Source: Aphidius gifuensis
Taxonomy: Eukaryota; Arthropoda; Insecta; Hymenoptera; Braconidae
DNA length: 64,000 nucleotides
Reading direction: 5' to 3'
NCBI RefSeq assembly: GCF_014905175.1
Contig: NC_057789.1
Span: 24,114,555 to 24,178,554 of the forward strand
A model generated the notes under the pieces. That model was not told the DNA's origin. It ran no database searches and saw only the letters and a program-made list of their open reading frames with translations. This document shows positions 25,862 to 38,651 of this stretch, one piece after another (position 1 is the first letter of the stretch; every line of letters begins with the position of its first letter). A program made the position numbers and the translations under genes.

Positions 25862-28030
25862 ATGGCAAGTGACAGTGATGATGATTGTGATATTCTTGGT
25901 GATTTATTAGCCAATGATGATGATTTTAAACCAGAACCATCAACAAGTCAACCACCAAGAAATTTAAAAGAACTTGATTATAATTTTTTAGATAATTTCG
26001 ATGATAAAAATGATAAAAAAAATAATGAAAAAAGTTTACTTGACACTCATGGTATTGATTCATCAGATGATGAAGACAATAAATATTTTAATGAACAAAA
26101 ATACTCTGAATCAGGTAAAAGCATAAATGATTTATTAAAAAATAAAAATCCAGATAAGCTAGATGACTCATTTAGAGATAAAAAATTCAGTAATTCAAGT
26201 ACTCCTGTTAATAAAAATTACATGGATAATTTTGAAGAACCAAAAAAACAACCAGTATGTGATAATAATAAAGTAAAAAAAGCAGGACCACTTGTTGATT
26301 GGCTAGATAAACCATCAGATGTTTACTGTGATCCATGTTTTGGTTTACGAATAATAAAGCCATTAATATCATCAACTGAATTAAAAAATCGTATGAAAGA
26401 TAGAACAGCAGTAACAGTATCAAAAATAAAACAATTTATTGTTAATAAAAATACAGAAAATGATTGGGTTATTGCTGGTGTATTGATACAACAATCAGCA
26501 TCTAAAAAATCACAAAATGGTAAACAATATTGTATATGGAGTATAAGTGATTTATCAGAAAATATAAATACAGTATCAGTATTTTTATTTAGTAGTGCAT
26601 ATAAAACATTTTGGAAAACACAAACAGGCACTGTTATTGGTATTTTAAATCCAAATATATTAGAATCACGTAGTGATAAAGATCAAGCAACATTATCAAT
26701 TGATAATCCACAAAAAATTATGATACTTGGTAATTCTCGAGACATGGGTATTTGTAAATCAACTAAAAAAAATGGTGATAAATGTACAAATATTATTAAT
26801 AAAAATAAATGTGAATATTGTATATATCATGTTAAACAAGAATACAATAAAGCATCAAGAAGATCCGAGTTACAAACAGATAAAAGTAATCGTAAATTTG
26901 GTAATACATTTGGTAATGGTTTAGCAAAAAATAGTAATAGTAATTTTAATGGAAGTGGAGGTATGTATAATCAACAACATAATCATCAAAATATACTAGC
27001 AATACCAGCTAAAAAAAATATTAAAATGGAAAATAAAGATAATGAAAGATTGGCAATGTTAACTGGTTCTAAATCATTACAAGATAAACCAGTTGTTAAA
27101 AATTTTGTTGATAAAAAAACAAGTAATATTGATCAAATAAATCAGACTAAAAAAGATACAGATAGATTAAGTAAAATACGTGATTGGACACTTGATTCAT
27201 CAGTGAAAAAAAAGGCAATTGTAAGCTCGCTATCACCTTTACCATCAACATCATCAATTAAACCAAAAAAATTAACAATAAATAATACTGGACCAATGCT
27301 TGGTGCTGGTGCAACTGGTAATGTCATTGATTTTTCATCTCCAATAACTAAAAAACATATAACAAGTGCAAAACTAAATGCAATTAAATGGGCTAAAGAA
27401 AAAGGTGGTATTAAAGAATCAAATCCAAATAAAATATGTCAAAGTCGTGAAAAAATAATTGAAACGTCAATGAAAAAAAGAAATAGAGAAAATGATGATA
27501 CAGATGATAATGAAAATATTAAAAAAAATAAACTAGATACAAAAACAGATAGATTTAAAGAAATAATGAATGCAAAATCATCACACAGTGATTTAATTGA
27601 AATGTCTCATAATGATGAAAAAGAAAAATATTTTAATAAACTTGAAACTAAAGAAAAAATGGAAGAAAAAATGATGACAACATTTAAAATTGATACAAAA
27701 GCTGTTAAATGTCTTGTATGTAAATACACATCATTTTCAGCATCTGATTTATGTAAAGAAAAAAGACATCCACTTAGAGTTATTGATGCTGTTAAAAGTT
27801 TTTTTAAATGTGGTGATTGTGGTAATAGAACAGTTAGTCTTGATAGGCTACCATCAACAAGTTGTAAAAAATGTTCAGGTTCAAATTGGCGAAGAACTGG
27901 AATGATGGATGAAAAAAGAAATAATATTATTAGTACACCACTTTCAATACGTGGTGGAGAAGAAAAATTCATTGGTTCAACAACACATGATGCTAATATT
28001 AATCTACTTGTTCCTGATACTGATAAATGA
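25862..28030 (+). CDS. Mcm10: Mcm10 DNA replication initiation factor
   Basis: Nuclear protein, 722 aa, that links the CMG helicase to DNA polymerase alpha at replication origins and forks. The start is taken at MASDSDDD, because the 26 residues upstream are hydrophobic and fall in a probable leader intron. Residues 1-140 are acidic and disordered. From about 142 (PLVDWLDKPSDVYCDP) to 290 is the Mcm10 OB-fold, including KTQTGTVIGILNP. It is followed by the CCCH-type finger (C298, C308, C317/C320, H323). A Lys/Asn-rich linker leads to the metazoan C-terminal zinc-binding region, with C617, C620, C631, H636 and then C650, C653, C668, C671 (CGDCGNRTVSLDRLPSTSC). The CDS is one uninterrupted exon, unlike most neighbours. 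AATAAA motifs lie near 28190. It is convergent with eRF1, and an E2F site lies upstream. Length and domain order are normal for insects. Confidence 0.95.
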   Translation: MASDSDDDCDILGDLLANDDDFKPEPSTSQPPRNLKELDYNFLDNFDDKNDKKNNEKSLLDTHGIDSSDDEDNKYFNEQKYSESGKSINDLLKNKNPDKLDDSFRDKKFSNSSTPVNKNYMDNFEEPKKQPVCDNNKVKKAGPLVDWLDKPSDVYCDPCFGLRIIKPLISSTELKNRMKDRTAVTVSKIKQFIVNKNTENDWVIAGVLIQQSASKKSQNGKQYCIWSISDLSENINTVSVFLFSSAYKTFWKTQTGTVIGILNPNILESRSDKDQATLSIDNPQKIMILGNSRDMGICKSTKKNGDKCTNIINKNKCEYCIYHVKQEYNKASRRSELQTDKSNRKFGNTFGNGLAKNSNSNFNGSGGMYNQQHNHQNILAIPAKKNIKMENKDNERLAMLTGSKSLQDKPVVKNFVDKKTSNIDQINQTKKDTDRLSKIRDWTLDSSVKKKAIVSSLSPLPSTSSIKPKKLTINNTGPMLGAGATGNVIDFSSPITKKHITSAKLNAIKWAKEKGGIKESNPNKICQSREKIIETSMKKRNRENDDTDDNENIKKNKLDTKTDRFKEIMNAKSSHSDLIEMSHNDEKEKYFNKLETKEKMEEKMMTTFKIDTKAVKCLVCKYTSFSASDLCKEKRHPLRVIDAVKSFFKCGDCGNRTVSLDRLPSTSCKKCSGSNWRRTGMMDEKRNNIISTPLSIRGGEEKFIGSTTHDANINLLVPDTDK

Positions 28031-30077
28031 TTTTTTTTTTTCATTTGGAAGTTGATATTTTTTTACAAATAATAACTATTGTTGTATATTTTTTTGAAAA
28101 TTAATTCTTGATTTTTAGGGTTTTTCGATTTTAATTTTGTCAATTGTTTATGAAATTATTTGTTTTTGGAATTTTTGTCATGGAATTAAATAAAATAAAC
28201 AATTAAATTTTATATTTTCTTTTTCATCTTCAATTTAATATTCAAATGAAGTTTATATTTTCTCTTTCTTGATTTTTTTTTTTTTGTTTTTTTTTTTTTA
28301 TTTTTTCATTCATTTTTTATCATTCATTATCGGTGTATCATGTTGGAATGTGACTGTATTGATCACCATGACCCAATACTCGTTTTTTAACAAGACATAT
28401 AACGCATTTATTATTTTATTTATTCGAAAAATATCGGGCAATACTTTTAACCCAGCCAAGACAATTTTCATTAATGTTAATTATTTTAAAAACTTTATTT
28501 TATTTTTGTGTTTTTGTTTTCATTTATCACTCATACTATCCACGAATCTTCTCGTCGGACATTGAATCGAGTTAAAAAAAATATTTTCTTCATATTTTTA
28601 ATTTCATTTTTTTGTAATATTATTATTTTTTTTTTTAATTTTTATTACATTAAAATATGAGGTAATTCATTCAACATGTCAAAATATTTTATATTTTTCG
28701 CAATGTGTTGTTTTTTTTTTCTTTTTACATTTTTCTTTTTTAAATTTTCTAAACAACCTCAAAATATAAACAAAATTATAATCTAACTAATGTGAAAATA
28801 AAATATCGATAATTGCACATTTGATATGAAAAAAAAAAAACCTAAAAAAATACTCGAAAATCAGAGTATAAATTTAATTAACTAGATTGTTTTTTTTTTT
28901 CTGATTAATCATTAATTTTACTTGTAAATAAAGAGACAAGAAAATAATAAAAATGAATATCAATATTGATTAAACAAATGTACATTTTTCGATGAAGAAA
29001 CAAAAAAAAAAAAAAAGTAATAATAACACCTTGATAAAGAGAATGTATCAATAAAAAAAAAAAGTATTTCATTGGAAAAATTTACATATTTGTATTATTT
29101 AATTATTGTACTGTACACAATTGATTATTAATTATTATTTGTGTATGTGTAAATATCATGGACTCGATTAAATATCAATATTTTGTCGACACAAAAAAGT
29201 CCTGAGAAGATACGTGTTTTTAAATTTACTTATTTTGTTTTAAATATATAGATTAAAAACAAATACGTGAATTGCTTTTATAATGTATCTTCTATTTTCA
29301 TTTATTTTTTGTTTTTGTTTTTGTTTTTTTTTTTAAAGTAAATAGGCAGGTATTCAAGCTGGCTTATTTAAGTGTCACAGTCTTCAAGTTGCCCTTTAAA
29401 TATTTTATTAAAATCATTTTTCTAATTGTTGTTAACTATTACCCCCCTTAAAATTATGATTTTTTTTTATGTTTGTTGTAAATTTTGTTTATGTTTATAA
29501 TCGCACTCTTGTTTATTTTATAATTATTATACCATTCATACTATTTTTTTATGTTTTAAATTTTCAATAATTTTATCGATTTTGTTGTTAATTTGCAGCA
29601 TGATAATTATTGATTTTATCATTAAAAATATACCGGTAATTTGACAATTAATATTTATTTTAAAACATTTTAATAACGATGATATGAAATTTTTTTTTTT
29701 TAATTTTTCCTCAACTGTTTTGACATCAACAGTTTTTTTTTTTTTCAGCGTGATGATTAATGTATCCGGTTTAATTTATTTTTCTATTAAAATTAATCAA
29801 TTACATACGTTGATTTTTTTTTTTTTTGTAATTGAGTTAACAAAAAATTATAATAAAAAAATAAATAAAAATACTAACACTCACAGTGGCTTCATGAAAC
29901 TCGCGTTTTTTAGTTTATTAAATGTTTTTTGTTGCAATTTATTTAAAAGTTTTTTTTTTATTATTTAATTAAATTTTTCATTATCGCATTTTTCACCTTT
30001 TTTTTTTTTTTATAATTAATTCCAATGTCGGAGTACCGAATCCACTGCTTCGTTTATTTTTTTTACCATTGAATATT
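28031..30077. other. Intergenic region between convergent Mcm10 and eRF1
   Basis: Two kilobases of A+T-rich sequence containing the 3' UTRs of both genes. A polyadenylation signal for Mcm10 lies near 28190 and one for the distal eRF1 end at 30058-30053. I see no other gene; the open frames are poly-Phe/Ile low complexity. Confidence 0.6.
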
Positions 30078-30160
30078 TTAGTAATCATCAATATCGTAAT
30101 CATAAGATTCATTATCATCAAGCTGCATACTTTGAAAATCGACTTTGTATCGCAAAACAC
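30078..30160 (-). CDS. eRF1: eRF1 alternative last exon, distal
   Basis: Acceptor TTATTCTAG at 30161, also phase 1. It encodes GVLRYKVDFQSMQ followed by LDDNESYDYDIDDY-stop. AATAAA lies 20 bases after the stop (30058-30053). Joining exon 8 to this exon skips the proximal one. The two exons share RYKVDFQS and the final Asp-Asp-Tyr, but the tails between differ, so this is an old exon duplication kept under constraint. Confidence 0.9.
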
Positions 30161-33100
30161 CTAGAATAAATAAATAATATAATTTATAAAAATCATCAAG
30201 ATAAATATTTCATTAATAACAATTTATTTATTTATATTTATTGTTAATAATATAAATAACAAATCAGTTATTGTTGCATTACTAACAAAAGAGCCTGACT
30301 ACCATTTCATTTTGTTTCATTTGTCTTTTAATTTTCTTGACGTTTTGAATTGATTTAGTGTTTAAAAATATATGCCTTTTTATTATTAACAATTTAGCTT
30401 TTATAAACAATCAATAAAAATATAAATTACAAATTTTTAAAATAAAAAAACCTCAAATTCATGGAAATTAAATTTTTCTATAGCTTAGAAATAAAATATC
30501 TTCAAAACAAAAAAAAATCTCAACCCGTGAATTTTTTTTTTATATGATATATTTATTTATGAAATTGTTCGTTAAATAGTACTCTTTTTAGATCAATTAA
30601 TGGCAATTAAATTAATTTTTTTTTCATGCTTGAATCATCAAAAGACTTGTCTCGTTTTAATTTCGAAATTTCTGGCAGTTTGGCTTTTTTCATTAGCAAA
30701 GCAACTTTGCAATATAATTATAATTATATATATATTTATTTTTGATATTTTTAAATTATTATCAAGCATAATTAAATATCGGGGAATATCAGCATGTACT
30801 ATACCTTTCCCAATGTGCGAGCTTTCAAAAAAAATCGAAATACAAAAGAGTTAGTTATTTCGTTTGTGGATTATTATCAACAATGCAATTTAAATACTGC
30901 AGTGTTTAAAACAACTACACGTTTTTCAACAATATATTATTATTAAATAATAATAAACAAAAATTATAACATAAAAATAAATAAATGTGAATATATTATA
31001 TATTTAGCTCACACAGGTATAGCATGCCGGTGAATAAAATAATAATAAATAAATAATTTAACACGATATTAAATTTTTTTTTTGTTCTACATTTCAACTA
31101 ACTCGATAAACATGCAGGCTAAAAATAAATAAATAATACTAAAATTTAAAAAAAAAAGCAATTTTGTGCGTTAATTAAAAAAATGAAAAAATTATTATTC
31201 TGTTCTTCTTTAAAATATGATTAATTTTTTTTTTTCCTAAACTAATAATTTGATAAATAATAGTCAGTTAATGATGAATTTCATTCGAATGATTTATAAA
31301 TATATATTGAATTTTTTTCAAATGGAGAAAAACAAAACTAAATGGAAATAAAAAAAAAACGTAAAATGAAATTAATATCAAAAAAAAAATCGTGGAGTTT
31401 TATGTAGATAGAATTATGAAAAAAAAATGATTTTAAGTTGATTAAAATTCATCAGTTATTTGATAAAAATAAATTAAATGCATATTTAATAAATAATAAT
31501 AATAAATTGTGATAAATGAAATAATAAGTTGTAAAATGAAAATTAAAAAAATTATCTACATATGAAATATCAGCGTATGCACTTAAGACAAATAAACCAA
31601 TCTACCTGGGTTTTTAAATCGACTTTTTATTCACCCAATGAAATTAGTAATCATCGAGGTCAACATCATCAAGAGGCTCATCAGCCTGCAGTGATTGGAA
31701 ATCAACTTTGTAGCGTAGAATTCCTATGCATTCAACACATTACTCCACGATTAATAACTATTTTTTTTTTTTTAATTTTTCTATTCAATATTTATCATGT
31801 TGTTTCAATTATATTTTGTGTTTTGTTGTTTTGTTTTATCTCCTTAAATTATTTGTCTGTTAACCCGAATTTCAATCATTTTAAATCAAAAAAAAAATAT
31901 CAAAATAAAAACTGAATATTATTTGTAATCGTGTTAGTAAAAAAAAATATATATTAATTTTTTCAAGTAAAAAATTAATTATATTTATGTATTTTTTAAA
32001 TTATTCTCTTTCTTTTTTTTTTTCATTTTATTGTTGTTGTGGTTTTTTTTTAATTTGAAAATGTATTTTGATATTAATTAGTTAAATTTTTAAAATTATA
32101 ATGATGACTCACCTCCAATTCCACCAAAACCTCTGACAAATTGTGAGCCTTCTTGTGATTTATCAGTTATTATTTCTAAGGTTGCACCAAAACTTTTGTA
32201 GTTATTTGCGAGCCATTCAAGTAATGGTTGACACTCGACTAATTCTAACTCTACACCACTCTGTAATTAAAATAATATCCATTAATAATTGTTAATAACA
32301 AATAATTAAAAAATTAATTTACCTCTTTATCAGTAAAATGAGACTTGTCTTTTTCTTGTTCAGGTGTTAAATGCAATACTTTTTCTTCAGCATTAGTATG
32401 ATTTTTAAGAACGTATCTTTGTATATCCAGATTTTCCCAACAAATAAGTGTCTCAACACTACCAAGTTCTAATGCTCTAAGTGTATCTTCAACACCAAAA
32501 CAATATTTACCAGTATCTTGTGATATTTCATCAAAATAACGACCTGTTAACATTTAAAAATTAATTAATTTAACCATAATTATAATTTTAATTACAATAT
32601 ATAGCTTAACAAATTACCAATGAGTTTTTTTTCTTGAATAAATTTGACATTTTGAAGTGACTCAGCAGCAAGTTCAATAGCTTGATTGAAACCATTTTCA
32701 CCACCATATGATACATCAACAAGTTTTATAACTTTAGCTTGCAGTCTCTGTTACAAAAATATAAATGATTTATTATTTAACTGATAAATTAAATTCAACA
32801 CAAATATAACTTACTGGATCAAACATATCTGATTGACTTAATTCAGTTTTAAAATCAGCACTACCAGCTAAAATAAGTCCAGCACTATTTGGCTTATCAT
32901 TTGTTATAAATAATTGTGTTGCAACTTCAGCAACTTTTCTAACATAATTGTGTCGTTTTTCCATACGTAAACGAGCAAAACGAAGTGCAGATTGACCTCC
33001 TCTACCTGTTAATTAATCAATCCAAAAATTAATAATGATAAAACAATTATCATTTAATAAATATTTCTATTTTTGCTTTGTAAACAATACAAACCGTGTT

Positions 33101-33849
33101 TTTTCGGTAAATCAACAGTAAATTTATGAAGTACTTCTCTTGTATTTCCTTGTAATGTACCAAATAATGCACCATTACCGTCCATTATAATGAAACCGAA
33201 TTTATTATCATCTGCTAATAATGCGGTTAATGCCTCAGTATGAAACTAAAATATTATTTGTGTTAATATAAATTAATGCATCAACAATTATAAAAATCAT
33301 TACCTTATTGTCACACAAATACAAAGATGTATTGATTGGTTTAAATGGTTCAAAATCAATATTGACTTTTCTCTCTTTACCTTCCTCAGTAACAATTGTA
33401 CCACAGTAAATAACCAAGCCATTCAGTGGCACTAAAAAAAATAAAATAACAAAATTAGTTTTATTTAAATAAATTAATTAATTTTTTTAATATACCTTTT
33501 GTGTATAATTTCAATCGATGTTGAACAGATGTTATAGCACCAAGTACTGATAATCTATTAACACGTGATTTAATATTTGATGCTGTACCAAGTTCATCAG
33601 CCAACATTTTACTAACTCGTGAAATTTGATCTTTTGGTGGTATGATAAGAGAAATCATACTAGTACCATTTCTATAAAAAAAAAACAATTTATTAAGCAA
33701 TTTTTTCAAACACCATATGGTATAAATAAAAATCATTAACAGGTTACAAATTATATCACATACCCTCGAGCCATTTCCAAGCTCTTAATGAGCTTTTTAA
33801 TTTTCCAAATTTCGACATTACGATCAGCAGAAGTCTCTTCGTTTGACAT
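30078..33849 (-). CDS. eRF1: Eukaryotic peptide chain release factor 1, nine exons with two alternative last exons
   Basis: Class I release factor that reads all three stop codons in the ribosomal A site and triggers peptidyl-tRNA hydrolysis with eRF3; cytoplasmic. Common exons: 33849-33764, 33671-33496, 33431-33304, 33245-33095, 33005-32815, 32747-32618, 32543-32323, 32260-32113. Last exon is either 31723-31644 (436 aa) or 30160-30078 (437 aa). All junctions are GT-AG and phases agree. The start MSNEETSADRNVEIWKIKKL matches the insect protein. NIKS falls at residues 61-64, YLCDNKF at 125-131 (codon recognition) and GGQ at 183-185 (catalytic), exactly the human numbering. Domain 3 ends in GGIGG, split by the alternative splice. 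Strongly conserved and normal length; the unusual point is the pair of terminal exons. A leader exon may lie near 34570-34650, where CCAA/GTGAGT is a good donor. Confidence 0.97.
30161..31643 (-). other. Sequence between the two eRF1 last exons
   Basis: A 1.5-kb A+T-rich stretch that is 3' UTR/downstream for the proximal transcript and intron for the distal one. No other gene or conserved block recognised. Confidence 0.6.
31644..31723 (-). CDS. eRF1: eRF1 alternative last exon, proximal
   Basis: Acceptor GCATAG at 31724, phase 1. With the preceding G it encodes GILRYKVDFQSLQADEPL then DDVDLDDY-stop, the expected end of eRF1. AATAAA follows 13 bases after the stop (31631-31626), so the exon can be polyadenylated on its own. 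It is separated from exon 8 by a 389-base intron. Confidence 0.9.
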
Positions 33850-35048
33850 ATTTTCAAGTTTTTAAATTACAATGTTAACAACAATTATAATAATAATAAT
33901 AACAAGTAAATATTATTATATTGACAGTTTTTTTTTTTTTAATTGTAGCACCAGGTGTATACTGTAAATTAAAAAATATTAATTATTAATTAACATCCTT
34001 GAAATAATGAGAGCCAGGGTGAGTATTTGATCTGAAAAAATCCAGTTTATACCGGATTATGTCAGTGAAGGAACATACACGGCATTGACTATATCGTTTT
34101 TTTTTTTTTTATATTGGCATCTTTGTCTTATTGAAAACTGTCTTTGTTACACTCATATGATCCACCATCTTAATCGCTCATTTCGACATGCCCATTCGTC
34201 ATCTGTCTCTTTTTTTTTTTAATTTTATTTTTACAATGCTTTGCTTATGGTTTTTTTTTCAAAAAAATTTTGGAGTATTAATAATTAATTTTTATAAACA
34301 CGGTAATTTAATTATGGTTATTTTCAAGATTATAGATTTTTTTTTTTTCAAGTTTTTCTTGGAATTTGAGAGAATGTTTGATTGTAAATGAAAATTTTTT
34401 TATGTTTATTAACTTACATGTGGTTTTGATGAGAAGATGATTATGTTGAATGATGAAAGATAGATATTTTTTTATTCCTTTATTGATGATTAATATTAAC
34501 GGAATTTCAATGTGGATTAAAAAATTATTTAATTTGTTGGGTTAATATTTTACGTGACACGCGAAAACTCACTTGGAATACAGTATGCATACGTCGGCCA
34601 TGCGAGAAAAAAAAAGCCACACATTTGGATAATTTACATGTATGGATACATATATACATACACCACGTCACACACAGACATATTTTTCTATTTATCATGA
34701 ACAATTTAGTTGAAAGAAGAAAGGAAAACGATGAAAAAAAATTAAATACAAATATGGCTGTCGAAATACAAATACAAAAAAATAAAAAACAATAAAAAAT
34801 TAATTTTTTTTTATAAATTTGTAATAAAAATTTTATTTATTATACTGTTTTTTTATAAATAATAATAATAAAGTTTATTATTTATTAAGAAGTAACAGGT
34901 AGTGTCATTGCTTGGCGAAAATTGGTACTAAATTGATGAATTTTCGTTTTTTTTTTTTAAATTTAAAATGAGAAATATATTTTGAAATTACAACTTGAAA
35001 ATTTTTACATTTTATTTATTTAATAATTATTTAGTAATGTGAAAATAT
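33850..35048. other. eRF1 promoter / intergenic region
   Basis: Lies between eRF1 and the 3' end of the next minus-strand gene. GC-richer patches at 34010-34200 and 34550-34660 are the likely promoter and leader. The second has a splice donor on the minus strand (CCAA/GTGAGT near 34570). Nothing else supported. Confidence 0.5.
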
Positions 35049-37386
35049 TTATGGATCCATGTGAATTGTTAAATTTAATGGATAAATTTTTAATGAAATA
35101 AATCCACCAGATGTACCATCAACTTGTCCTTTATGAAATAATTCAATTCCTGAAAGTGGTACATGTGGATCAGTAGTAACATCTAGAAGATCAAAAAATG
35201 GAATAGTTGTTTGTGATGCATCTTTTGTCATGTCTGATTCTTTAATATAAATGAATTTATTTTCCTCAGAATCATAAGGATGTGTTTTAAATTTAAGTGG
35301 ATCATCTGGATTATTTAAAATCAATTCATTTGGTTTTGGTAATTGTTTTTTATAATTTGTGATTGCAGTAATGTTTCCATGTTGATATTCAAAGCTACCA
35401 TATTTAACATCAAGTGCAATGCAACCTATTGATGAGTCATCATCCAAATAATCAACATTGAATTTAGCACCTGAAATATAAATTATTTTAGTATCATTAA
35501 ATATATTTTTATTTGTTTATATGTTGCTTATAATTTTCACATACCAGTCAACAATTGGCCTTCATTAAAAATCAATTTTTGTAAACATATTCTATCCATG
35601 TAAGTTGATTGTATTGTAGCAAAATCTATTGATTGTTCCAACGAATATCGCGTTCCATTTGAGTAAATTGCAGTGACTGGAAAATTATCATCATACTCAA
35701 ATTTTGGAAGTGGTATCCATCTCTCAGTTTTTTTATCAATTTTTCCATAAGGCAAAAGTTTTCCCTCTCGAAGCTGAATGTGAATCATTCGATCACGTGC
35801 AACAAGTCGTGCACCAGTTGCTACCCTATTTTAATTTACAAATAATTATGCAACAAGTTATTTTATATTTAAAATAAATTTATAAATTATATAATATATA
35901 CTATTAGATTTAAATACTCAACATGTTATTGCTTGTTTCAGACCATAGTAAACTGAAAGCACGAGTTGTATTTGTTTTAGTGTGAATACGATTATCCGTA
36001 CAACCACATAAACAAATTTTACAAACATAATTTAAAGGCCAAAATGTTCTTTTAATTCCTAGTATTTCGGTTGAACCACATTGACGAGACGTGTCACCAT
36101 AAGTGTATCCATTGTCTAGATTTTTAAACCAATAATGAGGCTTTGTACTTGATTGATCATCTGGATCCTGTACATATTTTAATTTATTAATTATTATTAT
36201 TCATGAATATTTTTATATTTATGTATACATACTCTTCGACAAACTTCAACTTGATCAGCCAACGAGTCAGTACAACCAAATGCCCAACCAGGACAAGTAT
36301 CATCATACTCATGATTATCAACAGAACAATTTTTACCTTGTAATTTACATAATCTTGAATTTTGAGGAATGTTATCACAGCCTTTTCCACATTTCCATTT
36401 AAAACTTTGTTCACTTATCATAAAAGCATAGCTGAGATTTTCAAATGTACCATATGTTTTACCTTGAATAAAATTATATAAATATATTTAATAATTAATT
36501 TATCATTATGTAATTGTAAATAAATTTACAAACCTTTTTGGTGATTCTCCAATGGATCACATCGACGAATAACATTTGTAGAAATTTTCATTTTATTTTT
36601 AAATAATTCTGTATATTTTGTAATTCTATTTATTGATTGATCCATTTCAAATAGCATTTCATCGGTGTAATCAAAGTCGACATTCATAGATCTCCATGTG
36701 TATGAAAATGCTAGAACAGCAAAAACTTGAACTTCACGAAAAATAATATCATTATAAAATGAATATAATTCATGTTGTTGAGTAATACTTGTGTCACACT
36801 CGAAAATCACTTGTTGCTGTAATAAAAAATTATAATTACTCACAATTAAATTTACCATGAAGGATACAAAAAATTATTTTACCTCAAGTGGTTCATCATA
36901 CTCGTTTGGGATGATTGATAAGTTCATTTTATCAATAATTATTTTACGTAATTGTGCCACCAATGATTTTGAATAATCCCTACCATCTGATATCATGTCA
37001 ATTGTTAAAAGACCAAGATCTGCGTGCTTTTTGTTCATCAACAACCTTGACCATTGCTCAGTTATTTCACGTAAAAATTGAATTCTATTAAAAATATTTT
37101 CAATCCTTTCTTCGTTTAATTTTATTACGTAATTTGGTATATGTATATTTTCCATAGGTTCATTTATTTCGTAAAGATTCGATCGAAATTTATTAATTGT
37201 ACTCCATATTGAATGTATTTTTTTGTAATTTGATGTATCATTTTTATTGACAATTGCATTTGTTGATATATTGGAAATTATTTTGAGCACGTTGATTGCT
37301 TCAGTAGTTATTGTTCCAGATGATGAAATTATTATTTTTGTTGTTAATAGTAATATTAAGACACAAAAAAAATATTTACCACGCAT
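35049..37386 (-). CDS. Secreted insect protein of unknown function, DUF4803-like
   Basis: Six exons, 37386-36883, 36816-36534, 36462-36233, 36167-35923, 35825-35545 and 35470-35049, give 486 aa in continuous phase. The start MRGKYFFCVLILLLTTKII is preferred over an ATG 14 codons upstream because it gives a clean signal peptide. The N-terminal third is helical, with N-glycosylation sequons (NIS, NDT). A cysteine-rich middle follows (CGKGCDNIPQNSRLC, CPGWAFGC, ICLCGC), then a beta-rich C-terminal part with VATGARLVARDRMIHIQLREGK, LLPYGKID and DASQTTIPFFD...PLSGIELFHKG. That C-terminal pattern matches, as I remember it, the insect-restricted DUF4803 family; no function is known. The donor of exon 4 (AT/GTTGAG) is the only atypical junction and was chosen because it alone keeps the frame. 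An extracellular role is inferred from the signal peptide. Confidence 0.75.
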
Positions 37387-37712
37387 TTTTACAAAATTTC
37401 TTTTAACAAAAAAAATTAATAGCTTCAACTAAGTGTAATGAATCATAGTAATTTACTAATGATTTTTGAAAATTATAATATGACAGTGTTACAAAAAAAA
37501 AAAAAGAAGAAGAGTATGTAACACGTGGACTTTTTCCCGCTTATTATTTTTTATTTTAATATTTTAATTTAATTTATTATTTAAAATCAAGACACAGTAA
37601 ATTTATTATTAGTTATAAATTATAACTATTTATTTAACATTTATTTTACGAGATAGAATATTTTAATATGAAACAAGATATATTTTTATTACTGATTAGC
37701 CTGATTAATGAG

Positions 37713-37725
37713 GTGGCAAAGCCAC
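37713..37725. other. Short GC hairpin
   Basis: GTGGCAAAGCCAC, a perfect 5-bp stem with a three-base loop, lying between two transcription units (37387-38651 is otherwise A+T-rich intergenic sequence with no gene that I can see). Same architecture as the hairpin at 15139. Confidence 0.35.
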
Positions 37726-38651
37726 GTCACGTATGTGTATGTTTATTTTTGGCTGGACTAGCCGGACTTGAAGTGATTTTATATTTTAATAATTTATTTA
37801 ACACTTAAACACCAGGTTGTCCACATCAACGACAGGTAAATGTGGTGGGAATTATCGAAATATGCGCAGGAGCATTCTGTCTCGTTATAAAGCAACAACA
37901 AATATTTACTTTGATAAAATTTGTTACTTGAAACATTATAAAAACAACACTATATATATTTTTTTTTTAACACTTTGAATACTTGATTGTTGATGAAATA
38001 AATTATCAAGATTTATCAACGTTTGTTGACATTGAAACTTGATGTAATTTTAATCTAAGTAATTAAGCAATAATTTATTTGAGTATACACTAAAAAATAG
38101 TAACATTTATCTTGAAATTACATGCATATAAAACATCTAGTTATTTCGAAATTTTTCATATAGATAAGCCAAATTGAGAAACGAAAAACAAGGATAGTAA
38201 TATTTATTTTACGTAGAAAACAAACAAACTAATTGACACCATAATAAAACAAATTTTCAACTGATAAAATGCTTAAATCTATTTATTAATAATTAAAAAC
38301 TAATGGATAATTTTTCAACAACAAAATAAGAAGAGAAATAATTTTTTTATAAAGCAATATTTTATTGAAAAACACTCAAGCTTATTTAGATAAACAAACA
38401 AAATTTTTAAAATATAATATTTTAATCTTAATTAAATTTTAAGTAGGTAAAAAAAACATTTTTTATCATTAAATATTTCAAATATATTTTGATAAACATT
38501 ATGAGGATATTGAATATTAAATGAATCATGCAAAATGGGGGGAAAAAAAATTATACTTTTATGAAAAATGAAAAGCACAAGTGGTGAATACTTTAGTAGT
38601 AAATAAAAAAAGAATAATAAATTAAAGTAATTTGTTTTTTATAAAATATAA

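Noticed and set aside
27607..28044. 145-codon minus-strand frame under the Mcm10 C-terminus
   Set aside because: Antisense shadow of conserved zinc-ribbon coding sequence; no splice or family support.
29684..29968. Poly-Phe-containing open frames in the Mcm10-eRF1 interval
   Set aside because: Low-complexity translation of T-runs in 3'-UTR sequence.
34600..34625. ATG followed by ten codons up to a splice donor upstream of eRF1 (MADVCILYS)
   Set aside because: As a protein start it would be out of keeping with the conserved MSNEETSADRNVEIW start in exon 1; at most an upstream ORF in a leader exon.
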